Shown: piece after piece, positions 37,746-47,227 of the stretch
How the letters are laid out: each line of letters begins with the position of its first letter
How positions within the stretch are numbered: position 1 is the first letter of the stretch
From: Clostridium sp. CS001
GTDB lineage: Bacteria; Bacillota; Clostridia; Clostridiales; Clostridiaceae
Direction: 5' to 3'
NCBI RefSeq assembly: GCF_020443565.1
Contig: NZ_JAIZZN010000008.1
Span: 104,836-168,835, forward strand
Length of the DNA: 64,000 bases
Notes under the pieces: generated by a model
What the model saw: the letters and a program-made list of their open reading frames with translations, nothing else
Told to the model about the DNA's origin: nothing
Database searches by the model: none
Position numbers and translations under genes: made by a program

Positions 37746-38528
37746 ATGGAAACCATATTCGCAATTATAATTTTTATCCTAGGCCTATTAATAGGAAGTT
37801 TTTTAAATGTTTGTATATACAGAATTCCCAAAGGAGAGAGCATAGCATTTCCGCCATCTCACTGTGGCTCTTGTGGAAACAATATTAAGCCATATGATCT
37901 TATACCAGTAATTAGTTGGATCTTTTTAAGAGGCAAATGCAGAAGCTGTAGCGAGAAGATATCTATGAGATATCCATTGGTGGAATTTATAACAGCTTTA
38001 CTCTTTATATTAACTTATTTTCAATATGGAGCAACTATTTACCTACTTAAGTATTTACTCCTTATACCTTTTTTAATTGTCATAGCTATGATAGATTACG
38101 ACACTATGGAAGTTTATACTATGACCACATGGGCAGCTATAGCAGTAGGGATTCTTTTTTTAGGAGTCCAGTTTTATCTTAGTGAACCAGTTCTTAGCTA
38201 TATTTATGGCGGATTATTAGGGGCCGGAACCATAACTTTTATTATTTTACTTACAAAACTTATTTTAGGACAAGAGGGTATGGGCTGGGGTGATGTGGAG
38301 ATTTGTGGACTTTGTGGTTTGCTTTTAGGTTTTAAACTAGCCTTTATGATGATGTTTTTTTCTTTTATAATTGGTGGAATCATTGGTGTTTATTTATTGA
38401 GATTTAAGAAAAAGAATGGTAGATCAGAAATGCCATTTGGACCATCTATAATAATGGCTACCTTTATAGTAATGTTGTGGGGCGATAAAATTTTGAACTG
38501 GTACTTGAAGGTATTTTATTATGTATAA
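37746..38528 (+). CDS. pilD: Prepilin peptidase / N-methyltransferase
   Basis: A 260-residue polytopic membrane aspartic protease that removes prepilin leaders and methylates the new N-terminus. The methyltransferase loop has two CxxC pairs (HCGSCG and KCRSCS). Catalytic aspartates are in AMIDYDTMEVY and GMGWGDVEI. About eight membrane spans are visible. ATG 37746 follows AGAGGTGAT; the in-frame ATG at 37716 lacks a ribosome site and adds ten residues. It should process all prepilins of the locus. Confidence 0.93.
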   Translation: METIFAIIIFILGLLIGSFLNVCIYRIPKGESIAFPPSHCGSCGNNIKPYDLIPVISWIFLRGKCRSCSEKISMRYPLVEFITALLFILTYFQYGATIYLLKYLLLIPFLIVIAMIDYDTMEVYTMTTWAAIAVGILFLGVQFYLSEPVLSYIYGGLLGAGTITFIILLTKLILGQEGMGWGDVEICGLCGLLLGFKLAFMMMFFSFIIGGIIGVYLLRFKKKNGRSEMPFGPSIIMATFIVMLWGDKILNWYLKVFYYV

Positions 38529-38633
38529 TTTCTATTTTATGCAAGTTACCCTCTAAACTTGAGGACTTTAACGGAAACTAGAGGATGCCTTCAATAGTTT
38601 CAATAAGCGTTAATCTATCTAGAATGGCTCTAC

Positions 38634-38662
38634 TTGGCTATTTCAAGGAATAGTTGTATAAT
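38634..38662 (+). promoter_or_regulatory. Promoter of the gene at 38700
   Basis: TTGGCT (38634-38639), 17 bases, TATAAT (38657-38662). Just upstream, after pilD, CCTCTA / TAGAGG (38550-38584) can form a small hairpin. Confidence 0.6.
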
Positions 38663-38699
38663 ATATATATTAACGAATAGGTTATGAAGGGTTGATAAA

Positions 38700-39338
38700 A
38701 TGCAAAATGTGTTGCAAAACATGAATAGCAGATGGAAGGAAAAAACCATAAAGCCAAAAAAAAGTGATTATCTTCAAAAAATTTACGAGAAGAATACTAG
38801 TACTGGAAACTATGTTATACAGGTAGCATTAGATAAATATAATGATATATTTAATGACTGGGATCGAGCTCCTTTTAGAAAGAGAGATATGGACCCTGAT
38901 CTAGCAATTTTTCTTGAAAACTGTTTTGAAGAGATACCCGCCAAACATGGGGTGGATATATGCTTCTACTTACCGAAAGAGGAAAAAGACGTAAACAGAG
39001 AAGAATCCTTAATTGCAGGGATTAAAACCTACTACTCCTTTTATTTGCATCAAGAGATTAAAGTTCTAAAGGAAAATTATCGTAAGATGTTTAAATATTT
39101 AGTATCATCGCTTGGTCTATTAGCAATATCTGTTTTTTTAAATGCATCTGTTGGCGATAATATATTCCTTGGAACTATACAACAGGGATTTAATATAGGC
39201 GGATGGGTGTTTTTATGGGAAGTTATTTCAATGGTATTCTTTAGAGGACGCGAGGTTAGTTCTGAAATTAATAAGTATCAAAGGTTTTTGAATTCACTAA
39301 TTTATTTTAAGTATGGCAATGAGAATCCATTAACTTAG
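38700..39338 (+). CDS. Unknown two-span membrane protein
   Basis: A 212-residue protein that I cannot name. Residues 1-130 are soluble and include the distinctive DWDRAPFRKRDMDPDLAIFL segment and NCFEEIPAKHGVDICFYLP. Two membrane spans lie at about 138-156 and 166-184, and a basic cytoplasmic tail follows (RGREVSSEINKYQRFL). No signal peptide is seen. It has its own promoter and a shared terminator with gltX. A few clostridial proteins of this type are annotated as hypothetical. Confidence 0.65.
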   Translation: MQNVLQNMNSRWKEKTIKPKKSDYLQKIYEKNTSTGNYVIQVALDKYNDIFNDWDRAPFRKRDMDPDLAIFLENCFEEIPAKHGVDICFYLPKEEKDVNREESLIAGIKTYYSFYLHQEIKVLKENYRKMFKYLVSSLGLLAISVFLNASVGDNIFLGTIQQGFNIGGWVFLWEVISMVFFRGREVSSEINKYQRFLNSLIYFKYGNENPLT

Positions 39339-39342
39339 CAAA

Positions 39343-39382
39343 TAACAAAGCACTATGAAAAATTTTTCATAGTGCTTTGTTA
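39343..39382. terminator. Bidirectional terminator between the membrane protein gene and gltX
   Basis: TAACAAAGCACTATGAAAAA and its exact complement form a near-perfect 20-bp palindrome. T- and A-rich ends allow it to work on both strands for two convergent genes. Confidence 0.85.
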
Positions 39383-39414
39383 ATATTGCAGCATCGCAGA
39401 TGATGATTTAATTA
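39378..39414. repeat. 37-nt dispersed repeat, copy 2
   Basis: Matches 5116-5152 at 33 of 37 bases. It overlaps the last bases of the terminator stem and ends 12 bases before the gltX stop. Confidence 0.75.
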
Positions 39415-39426
39415 TATTTTCTAAAA

Positions 39427-40887
39427 TTAAACTTGGCTATTTTTAAGCTTTTCAATTCCGATTTTAATTCTTTCTAAACTTTCCCCTTTTCCAAGAATTT
39501 CAGCAATCTCAAAGGCACCACCAGGAGTAGAGGCTTTACCAGTTAAAGCAGTTCTTATTGGCCATAACATCTGTCCATTTTTAATTTCCAAAGTTTTAAC
39601 TAATTCCATTAAAGTATCGTGCAGAGTACTAACAGACCAATCAGTTACAGTTTCTAGTATCGGTAATGCTTTTTCTAGGCTTTCCAAGGAATTTTCAGGT
39701 GTAGTTTTCATTTTTTTATGAACATACAAATCAATATCATATTGTGGCAAAGTTTGTATAAAATCAATATGACTAGGAACTTCTGTTAGGAGTTCAACTC
39801 TTGTTTGGATAAGAGGGCTTATTTTCATAAGATCTATATTATCGCTGGTTATCATATTTTTGTAATATGGCATAGCCATAGCATGGAACTTTTCTAGTGG
39901 TAATTTCTTAATATATTCTCCATTCATCCATTTTAGCTTTTTAGTATCAAAAACTGCTGGAGATTTACTCATGTTCCTATAATCAAAGGATTTAACTAGT
40001 TCATCTAAGGTAAATATTTCTTCATTAGTACCAGGATTCCAACCAAGTAAAGCTATGAAGTTAACTATTGTTTCCATCAAGTATCCTGCTTCTAATAAAT
40101 CCTCAAAAGAAGAATGACCACTTCTCTTACTTAACTTTTGATGCTCTTCATTTGTTATTAGTGGACAATGCACGTATACTGGTATATCCCAACCAAAAGC
40201 CTGATATAAGCGATTATACTTTGGAGAGGAGGATAAATACTCATTACCGCGAACAACGTGTGTAATCTCCATTAAATGATCATCAACTACATTGGCAAAG
40301 TTATATGTAGGTAAGCCGTCAGACTTTAATAAAATCATATCATCAAGTTCTGTGTTATTTACTGAAATTGATCCATAAATTGCATCTACAAAAGAGGTAA
40401 AACCTTCAGTAGGGTTATTTTGTCTTATTACATAGGGAACTCCGTTAGCTAAGTTATCAGCAATTTCTTCTTTTGAAAGTGTTAAGCAGTGCTTATCATA
40501 TCTAAAGTTATTTTCATCTACTTCGGATCTTAGCTTATCTAGACGCTCTTTTGTGCAAAAACAGTAATAAGCCTCACCCTTTTCTACTAATTCTTTTGCA
40601 TATTTAACATAGATATCTCTTCTTTCACTTTGCACGTAGGGACCGTGATTTCCACCTAAGTCTGGACCTTCATCGTGATGAAGACCTGTAAGATTTAATG
40701 TATTGTATATTATATCAATAGCACCTTCTACTAATCTTTCTTGGTCAGTATCTTCTATTCGAAGTAGAAAATCTCCATTTTCATGCTTAGCTATTAAGTA
40801 AGCATATAGTGCAGTTCTTAAATTACCAACATGCATTCTTCCAGTTGGGCTTGGGGCAAACCTTGTTCTTATTTTGTTACTACCCAT
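39427..40887 (-). CDS. gltX: Glutamyl-tRNA synthetase
   Basis: A 486-residue class I synthetase charging tRNA-Glu. HIGH equivalent: [17 protein letters not shown] (about 11-27). KMSKS equivalent: HQKLSKRSG (about 250). Zinc-site Cys residues of some GluRS (YCFCTKERL) are present near 106. The C-terminal anticodon-binding domain is helical. An ATG follows AGGAGTGAG on the reverse strand. Organisms of this group usually have one GltX plus GatCAB for Gln-tRNA, but gat genes are not in the window. Confidence 0.96.
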   Translation of the reverse strand: MGSNKIRTRFAPSPTGRMHVGNLRTALYAYLIAKHENGDFLLRIEDTDQERLVEGAIDIIYNTLNLTGLHHDEGPDLGGNHGPYVQSERRDIYVKYAKELVEKGEAYYCFCTKERLDKLRSEVDENNFRYDKHCLTLSKEEIADNLANGVPYVIRQNNPTEGFTSFVDAIYGSISVNNTELDDMILLKSDGLPTYNFANVVDDHLMEITHVVRGNEYLSSSPKYNRLYQAFGWDIPVYVHCPLITNEEHQKLSKRSGHSSFEDLLEAGYLMETIVNFIALLGWNPGTNEEIFTLDELVKSFDYRNMSKSPAVFDTKKLKWMNGEYIKKLPLEKFHAMAMPYYKNMITSDNIDLMKISPLIQTRVELLTEVPSHIDFIQTLPQYDIDLYVHKKMKTTPENSLESLEKALPILETVTDWSVSTLHDTLMELVKTLEIKNGQMLWPIRTALTGKASTPGGAFEIAEILGKGESLERIKIGIEKLKNSQV

Positions 40888-40998
40888 TTATCTCACTCCT
40901 ATTGTTTAATTTTTGTTTCATATATAATATATTTAGTTCATAAGATACACTGATATAAATTCTGGAACTAAAACAAAAGTACTTATTCTAAAGCATAA

Positions 40999-42228
40999 TT
41001 AGAATCTAAAAGCTTCTTCTAAAAATGTGTATTTTGGAAGACCGTTTTCTATTAAAATCTTTGGCTCACCCATTATCAATGGCAAAGTATACTCATAGGC
41101 CTCTTTAGTAACATTGTTACCTTCCTCGTTAATCCATTCCAAGGGGAAGTATTTAATGTTATTGGCAACCTTAGAAGTTTCAAGGACAAAAGTCTCAGAG
41201 GTGTATGGTGAATTAGAAAGTCTTCTTATACCTACCATATTTCCACTTATTCCATTTATAGAGTAAGTAGCTGCAGCTTTTCCAACTTCAAAGGCTTCAT
41301 CAATATCTGTTTGAGATGCACAGTGCATTGCGCAGCGCTGAATTGTAGAAAGTTCTAAAACTCTAACCTTTTGCGCAGTATTCGTACTTAAAATTAAATC
41401 CTTAAGATTAGCACAAACACCACCTAACTGAGCATGGCCGAACTTATCAAGGCCAGTGCCGGAGATTTCACCTAAGAATTTACCTTCCTTAGTTCTGATG
41501 CCTTCAGAAACTACTACAAAGACATGATTTTTTTCAGTGAGTTTCTTACTTATATCCTTTAAAAACTTATCTGTATCAAAGGCTATTTCAGGTAGATATA
41601 TAAAATCAGCAGCAGGTTTTCCGTTAATAGTTGCAATACAGGCACTAGCTGCAAGCCAACCAGTATCGCGGCCCATAGTTTCAAGAATAAATACTCCTTT
41701 TGAAGGGTAAACACTAGCATCTAGGAAGTTTTCAAGAACAGATGTAGCAATTAGTTTAGCTGCACTTCCAAAGCCAGGAGTATGGTCCATAATTGGCAAG
41801 TCATTATCTATGGTTTTAGGTATACCGATAAACTTTACGTCCAAATTATGTTCCTTTGCGTAAATACTAAACTTGTGCACAGTATCTTGTGAATCATTAC
41901 CACCAATATAAAAGAAGGTTTTAATTTCATATTCCTCTAATATTTCAAAAATTTTAACATACTCCTCTGTGCTTTTTTCAGAGGACTGTAATTTATATCT
42001 ACAAGAGCCAAGACCTGAAGATGGAGTATATTTTAATCCTTTTATCTCATCATAGGGTATATCGGATATGTTTATAATATGTTTATTTAAGATACCTTGT
42101 ATTCCATTTATACCAGCATAAACATTATCATAATATGGAGAATCAATATTTGCTTTAAGAACTCCCATTGCGCTAGCATTAATTACGGAAGTAGGACCTC
42201 CTGATTGTGCTACTATACAATTTCTCAT
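40999..42228 (-). CDS. pfp: Pyrophosphate-dependent 6-phosphofructokinase
   Basis: A 409-residue phosphofructokinase of the PfkA superfamily; it interconverts fructose 6-phosphate and fructose 1,6-bisphosphate. GGNDSQDT (about 105) and especially PKTIDND (Lys where ATP enzymes have Gly) mark the PPi-dependent class. ETMGRDTGWLA and the sugar-phosphate residues (EGIRTKEG) are also visible. The reaction is reversible and serves glycolysis or gluconeogenesis. The ATG is preceded by AAAGGGGAA. It is a single gene 111 bases upstream of gltX on the same strand. Confidence 0.85.
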   Translation of the reverse strand: MRNCIVAQSGGPTSVINASAMGVLKANIDSPYYDNVYAGINGIQGILNKHIINISDIPYDEIKGLKYTPSSGLGSCRYKLQSSEKSTEEYVKIFEILEEYEIKTFFYIGGNDSQDTVHKFSIYAKEHNLDVKFIGIPKTIDNDLPIMDHTPGFGSAAKLIATSVLENFLDASVYPSKGVFILETMGRDTGWLAASACIATINGKPAADFIYLPEIAFDTDKFLKDISKKLTEKNHVFVVVSEGIRTKEGKFLGEISGTGLDKFGHAQLGGVCANLKDLILSTNTAQKVRVLELSTIQRCAMHCASQTDIDEAFEVGKAAATYSINGISGNMVGIRRLSNSPYTSETFVLETSKVANNIKYFPLEWINEEGNNVTKEAYEYTLPLIMGEPKILIENGLPKYTFLEEAFRF

Positions 42229-42559
42229 TTAAGAATTTCCCCTTTCTATAGGAATTTAATTTAAATTATAACAGCTTATTATTTATTCTTATATCAATAG
42301 ATAGCGTTGCTATCCACTGGATTTACTAACTTATTATAATATATAAATTCAAGTTACTCAAGGTGAATGAGGTTTTTAATCAATAAATTTAGCATATACT
42401 AATAAAGGACTTGAAATTGGAGATATTGAGGAAATAGACAAATTATCAATGGAAATTAGTAAAATACTTCAAAAAATCCTAAGACTAATTATGGTTTTAG
42501 TGATATAATATTATAAATATTCTGAAAAATATTTGATGTATAAAATCAGGAGGGATACA
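42229..42559. other. Intergenic region with a promoter and possible gene remnant
   Basis: The divergent region between pfp and the VIT/vWA gene. TGATATAAT at 42501-42509 is an extended -10 element for the right-hand gene. From 42380 to 42508 one frame stays open (ending KILQKILRLIMVLVI) but has no start codon or ribosome site; it could be a gene remnant or chance. Confidence 0.4.
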
Positions 42560-44884
42560 ATGATAAGCTATGGTAGTAACCAGGTAAAGGAATTTAAAAA
42601 CAACATAATTTTGAAGGAAGTTAATGTGCGGGGAAATTTGTGTGGAGAATTCGCTGAGTATACTATTGACCATGTATATGAGAACAAAGGGAGCAACGAT
42701 GTTGAAGCAATATATACTTTTCCAATTCCAGAGATGGCAGTTATATCAGGATTTGAGGCTGTTCTTGGGGGAAGGACTATAAAAGGATTAATACAAGATA
42801 AAGAAGAAGCCAATAGAATATATAATAATTTTAAAAATAAGGAGAATAACACTTTTCTGCTGGAAGAATTTAATGATAATATATTTAGAATAGTTATAGG
42901 AAAAATAATTCCTAATGAAGTTGTGAAAATAAAAGTTTCTTATATAGAAGAGCTTAGCTATGAAAATAGAAACTTAAAATTAGTTATTCCAACAATAATA
43001 CCACCAATAAATCTATCAAATGATACTACATTAACCTCAAATGAGGATGATAACATTAATACAGATTATAAGTATAAATTTACTTTAAGGTTATTGGTTG
43101 AATCTTTGACAAAGTTAGAATTTAAATGCTCTTCCCACAAAATAAAGGTTGAGTACGAAGAAAATAATTTATATAAAGTGACTTTAGATGAAAAAAATCA
43201 AAGAATGGATAAAGATTTAGAAATTATACTAGAAGAGCAAGAGGAATTAGAGACTACAGGAATGATATACGAGTATCCGAGAGATGATAAAGGAATTTTA
43301 TATTTAAGGTTTATACCAGAGATTGAAGTTGAGCAAAAATCATCGGGAGCAAATTATATATTTCTTTTAGATATATCAGAATCAATGGATGGTAACAAGC
43401 TAATTCAAGGCAAAAATGCACTTCAGTTATGTTTAAGGAACTTAATATTGGGAGATACCTTTAACATTGTGGCTTTTGGAGATAAACTTCATTACTTCTC
43501 TAAAGAGTCAAAAGTTAATTTTAATGAAGAAAGTTTAAGTGCTGCAAGTAAGTGGATTGAAGAAATTAAAGCAGAAGAAGATGCAGTGGTTTTTGATGCA
43601 ATAAAGTATGCACTGCTTGGCAAAGATGAAAAAGAAGAAAATATAATATTCTTATTTACAGATGATTTAGTTGAAAATGAGAAAGAAATATTAACTTTTG
43701 TAGAAGAGAATATTAAAGAAAGTAGAATTTTCCCCTTTGGAATAGATACTTCAGTAAATAGTTATTTTATAAACAAGTTAGCTCGTATAACTTATGGTGT
43801 TGCAGAAGTTATGTACCCTGGAGAGAGAATTGAAGATAAGGTGCTTAGACAATTTAATAGAATTAAAAACCCTCAAATTACTGATATTGAAATTGATTGG
43901 GGTAAAATGAAGGTGGAAACAACATTCCCAAGAACTATTGAGTATATGTATGATAAAGAACCATTTTCAATTTTTGCTAAGGTAAATGGAGAAATCAGTG
44001 GGGCTGTAACTTTAAAGGGTAGGGTTGGGAAAAATAGAATTCAAAGGATAATCATGCTAAATGGGCTTGAACTAGAGGAGAATGTTAATTTAATTGAAAA
44101 GATATGGTACAAAAAGCGTATAGAGTCACTTCAACATAGGGTTAAGTATGAACGCGGAGAACTTCAAGAGGCAATGAATAATAAAATCATTGAAATTTCT
44201 AAAAAAGTCGGTATAATATGTAAAGAAACCGCATTTATTCTTTATGAAGAAATGGAAGACCCTATACTGGGAATAAGAATAAGAGAAATACTCCCTGTTA
44301 AAACAAGAAAATCATTGGAAACTTCCTATGAACTGCTAGATGAAGAAGATGAATCTACCTCACTTTATTATAAAGATATATCAAAACTTATGGAAAATCA
44401 CGAGAAGTATGCTAGTTTTCAAAGAAATGAGTTGTTAAGGATTATTGCTTCAAATCAATTCGCTAGTGGAGCCTTTGGTATCAGTATTTTAGATAGTGTG
44501 GAGAGTAATGTACTTTATACTATAAAGGCAATGTTAGCATTCTTAGTGGGAAATGAAAATGTTAAAATATATACTAATCAGTTAAATAAATCTTTAGAGT
44601 TTCTAAATCAAGCATCTAAAGACTTTGATTTAGGTTTATCTAAGGAAGAATATCTAAATTTATTATTAGTTTTAAAACTATCAATTAAAAAAGATGTTAC
44701 ACTATCTTTCTACAAAGAAAGTATTGAAAAGAAGATTCTTGAAATTCAGAAGAAGTTTGAATTACAAGATACTGATATAATTGAAATTCAAAACACATTT
44801 ATTAAAGATTTAAAAGAAGGATGCAATGAGTCAAAAGATACATTTAACTTTATAATTGATGCGGCTATTTTAAAAGCTAACTAA
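42560..44884 (+). CDS. VIT and von Willebrand A domain protein
   Basis: A 774-residue protein. An N-terminal VIT domain (about 1-130, with YTFPIPEMAVISGFEA and AVLGGRTIKG) is followed by a vWA domain whose MIDAS motif DISESMDG is near residue 270. A C-terminal helical region follows (about 560-774). No signal peptide or membrane span is seen, so it is probably cytoplasmic. VIT/vWA proteins of bacteria resemble inter-alpha-trypsin inhibitor heavy chains and PARP4; their role in clostridia is unclear. ATG 42560 is six bases after AGGAGG; an upstream in-frame ATG adds nine residues without a ribosome site. Confidence 0.82.
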   Translation: MISYGSNQVKEFKNNIILKEVNVRGNLCGEFAEYTIDHVYENKGSNDVEAIYTFPIPEMAVISGFEAVLGGRTIKGLIQDKEEANRIYNNFKNKENNTFLLEEFNDNIFRIVIGKIIPNEVVKIKVSYIEELSYENRNLKLVIPTIIPPINLSNDTTLTSNEDDNINTDYKYKFTLRLLVESLTKLEFKCSSHKIKVEYEENNLYKVTLDEKNQRMDKDLEIILEEQEELETTGMIYEYPRDDKGILYLRFIPEIEVEQKSSGANYIFLLDISESMDGNKLIQGKNALQLCLRNLILGDTFNIVAFGDKLHYFSKESKVNFNEESLSAASKWIEEIKAEEDAVVFDAIKYALLGKDEKEENIIFLFTDDLVENEKEILTFVEENIKESRIFPFGIDTSVNSYFINKLARITYGVAEVMYPGERIEDKVLRQFNRIKNPQITDIEIDWGKMKVETTFPRTIEYMYDKEPFSIFAKVNGEISGAVTLKGRVGKNRIQRIIMLNGLELEENVNLIEKIWYKKRIESLQHRVKYERGELQEAMNNKIIEISKKVGIICKETAFILYEEMEDPILGIRIREILPVKTRKSLETSYELLDEEDESTSLYYKDISKLMENHEKYASFQRNELLRIIASNQFASGAFGISILDSVESNVLYTIKAMLAFLVGNENVKIYTNQLNKSLEFLNQASKDFDLGLSKEEYLNLLLVLKLSIKKDVTLSFYKESIEKKILEIQKKFELQDTDIIEIQNTFIKDLKEGCNESKDTFNFIIDAAILKAN

Positions 44885-44917
44885 TATTAGATACATTTTA
44901 AAAATATAAGGCATATG

Positions 44918-44955
44918 AAAATAAATAGACGGTAAATAAGTCTATTTATTTTTTT
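44918..44955 (+). terminator. Terminator after the VIT/vWA gene
   Basis: AAATAAATAGA pairs with TCTATTTATTT around an 11-base loop and a seven-T run follows. The SprT-like gene begins 27 bases later, so read-through may still connect the two. Confidence 0.75.
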
Positions 44956-44981
44956 AGGTACTAAAATAAGGAAGTACAATA

Positions 44982-45734
44982 ATGACAATGGATAATATAA
45001 AAGACTTAAAATATAACAAAGAAGAGATAATTGAAAAAAGGAATAGCATAAGAAATAAATTTATAAGTAAATCTAAAAATGTGAAAACTGGAGATTTAAA
45101 ATGTATATCAAATGAGGATTTGAAAATTTTATTTTATTTATATGATGAAGAGTTTTTTAAAGATTATTTTAGTAGAAACTTCAAGGGAACTTTAAAGTTC
45201 TCCCTATCCACTAGAATGACCTCTGCTGCAGGAAAAACTATATATAGTAAAAAAATAAAATTATTACAAGAATCAGAGGAAAGTTATGAAATTAGGATGG
45301 GGATAAAATTCTTTTTTCAGTATTCCAAGGTAGGAAGAGACAAAATGGTGTCTGGGATAAATACAAAGGACTCCTTAGAAGCCTTTCAAATAGTATTTGA
45401 ACACGAGTTATGCCATTTAGTGGAACTACATCTTTATAAAGAATCTAGCTGCAAAAAGCTCAGGTTTAAAACAATGGTTAATAATATGTTTGGACATACA
45501 CAGGTGCATCATCAGCTGCCAAGTGAGCGTGAGATAATATCAGAAAAGTATGGATTAGGAATAGGACAAAAGGTAAGCTTTATAAGTGAAGGTAAAAAGT
45601 ATAATGGGTTTATCTATAAAATAAATAAAAGGGCAACTGTTATGACTTCAAATAGTAAAGGCACTTATAAAGATAAAGAGGGAAATACATATTCTAAATG
45701 GTATGTTCCCTTTGAACAATTAATATTGAAATAA
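44982..45734 (+). CDS. SprT-like zinc metallopeptidase
   Basis: A 250-residue protein with the zinc motif HELCH at about residue 140 (VFEHELCHLVELHLY), preceded by the SprT-like core (FSLSTRMTSAAGKTIYSKK) and followed by HTQVHHQ. The SprT/Spartan family degrades or processes DNA-associated proteins in some members. A C-terminal beta-rich region (about 200-250, KVSFISEGKKYNGFIYKI) may be a small binding domain. AAGGAAGT lies before the ATG. It may form a loose unit with the VIT/vWA gene upstream. Confidence 0.75.
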   Translation: MTMDNIKDLKYNKEEIIEKRNSIRNKFISKSKNVKTGDLKCISNEDLKILFYLYDEEFFKDYFSRNFKGTLKFSLSTRMTSAAGKTIYSKKIKLLQESEESYEIRMGIKFFFQYSKVGRDKMVSGINTKDSLEAFQIVFEHELCHLVELHLYKESSCKKLRFKTMVNNMFGHTQVHHQLPSEREIISEKYGLGIGQKVSFISEGKKYNGFIYKINKRATVMTSNSKGTYKDKEGNTYSKWYVPFEQLILK

Positions 45735-45773
45735 AATTTTAGATTATGTGACTCTTAAATTTATGAAAAAGTA

Positions 45774-45942
45774 AAAATGCAAGATATTATATAAAGTAAT
45801 TCAAATAAACGACAACCTTTTAGGCTGATATTTATTTGAAGAGCCCTATAATAACTTGCATTTTAACCCTAGGGGTTTTTGATAACCTAAGGCAGTATGA
45901 GCTATAATTTATATCATCCTAGCTCAATTGCTTTAGATTATC
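45774..45942. ncRNA. Stacked stem-loops between SprT-like gene and ltaE
   Basis: Stem 1: AAAATGCAAG (45774-45783) with CTTGCATTTT (45855-45864), enclosing stem 2: TTCAAATAAA (45800-45809) with TTTATTTGAA (45831-45840). A short terminator follows: AACCC TAG GGGTT then T (45865-45880). Stem 3: GATAACCTAAGGCA (45881-45894) with TGCTTTAGATTATC (45929-45942), enclosing TGAGCT / AGCTCA. GGCT in the stem 2 loop could pair with AGCC after it. The two flanking genes converge here, so it may be compound terminators or an independent small RNA; strand is undecided. Confidence 0.45.
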
Positions 45943-45996
45943 TATTAAACTTATTGTATGCTTTTTTGAATTTAATATACTAGCAGGTACAAAAAA

Positions 45997-47034
45997 TTAT
46001 TTTTGACCAAGTATTTCTTTAAAGGAATCTATGACAAACTTAATATTCTCCCCTGAGATCCAATTGTGAGTAACAAAACGCATTAAGCCTTCTTCTTCAC
46101 CATTAATTTTTATACCTCTATTGTAGAATTCTTCTACTAATTTATCAGGATTAAAGCCAGTGTTTTTCATGTCAAAGAATACCATATTAATATGGGTATC
46201 TTCTTTATTTACTATAATACCTGGTATTTTTGATAGTTCATCACCTAAAATTATAGCATTTTTATGATCTGTTTTAAGTTGAGGAAGCATTTCTTTAAGT
46301 GCTATAAGACCTGCAGCAGCCAAAATACCGGATTGTCTTAGACCTCCACCTAGAAGTTTTCTTTTCTTTCTTGCTTTATCAATGAAAACTTTATCCCCTG
46401 CAAGGATAGAACCTACAGGTGCACACAGAGCTTTTGAGAGACAAAACATTACAGAGTCACAGTACTTAGTGATTTCTTTTGCATCCACATCTAAATAAGC
46501 AGCAGCATTAAAAAGTCTTGCTCCATCTAAGTGAACTGGCAATTCATGTTCTTTTGCCAAATCATAGATTTCTTTCATAGTATCTAGGGGTATTACCCTA
46601 CCACCTGAATGGGCGTTTTCTAGACATATAAGGCCTGTGCTAGGATAATGAATATCTTCTTCTTCCTTTCTGATTCTTTTTGCGATTTCTTTAGGATCTA
46701 ATTCGCCTTTATTGCTAGTTATTGTTCTAAGCTGAACACCAGCAATGATGGATGCACCACCAACTTCATGATTTACTATATGACAATCATCACCAAGAAT
46801 CACTTCATTACCTCGAATGCAGTGGGTAAATAGTGCTAATTGATTTCCAAAAGTACCACTAGGTACAAACAGTGCAGCTTCTTTTCCAACAAGTATGGCA
46901 GCGTATTCTTCAAGGGATTTTATAGTTGGGTCATCACCGTAAACATCATCTCCAACCTCAGCTGTAAACATAGCTTGTCTCATATTTTGGGTAGGTTCAG
47001 TTACTGTATCACTTCTTAAATCTATAAATTTCAT
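45997..47034 (-). CDS. ltaE: Low-specificity L-threonine aldolase
   Basis: A 345-residue PLP enzyme of the beta-eliminating lyase/threonine aldolase fold, cleaving L-threonine (or allo-threonine) to glycine and acetaldehyde. The N-terminus IDLRSDTVTEPTQNMRQAM is characteristic. Other motifs: GDDVYGDDP, the aromatic-stacking HIVNHEVGG, LDGARLFNA and the PLP-binding Lys in FCLSKALCAPVGS (about 202). GGGGAAT is upstream of the ATG. It is a single gene on the reverse strand, convergent to the SprT-like gene. Confidence 0.93.
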   Translation of the reverse strand: MKFIDLRSDTVTEPTQNMRQAMFTAEVGDDVYGDDPTIKSLEEYAAILVGKEAALFVPSGTFGNQLALFTHCIRGNEVILGDDCHIVNHEVGGASIIAGVQLRTITSNKGELDPKEIAKRIRKEEEDIHYPSTGLICLENAHSGGRVIPLDTMKEIYDLAKEHELPVHLDGARLFNAAAYLDVDAKEITKYCDSVMFCLSKALCAPVGSILAGDKVFIDKARKKRKLLGGGLRQSGILAAAGLIALKEMLPQLKTDHKNAIILGDELSKIPGIIVNKEDTHINMVFFDMKNTGFNPDKLVEEFYNRGIKINGEEEGLMRFVTHNWISGENIKFVIDSFKEILGQK

Positions 47035-47227
47035 TTGTATTCCCCCTCACTGAAGTACATAATAAGTTTCAATTATTATGCCTCTTAAGATTTCCTTTTT
47101 TCAATTACTACTGTGAATATTTATAATCCTATTATAACTTAAAATTTATTTGTATTGTAGTAAATTATAAAATTTGAATTTTATATGGTAAAATATATAT
47201 ACAAGTAGATTAGGTGGTGGAGAAATA

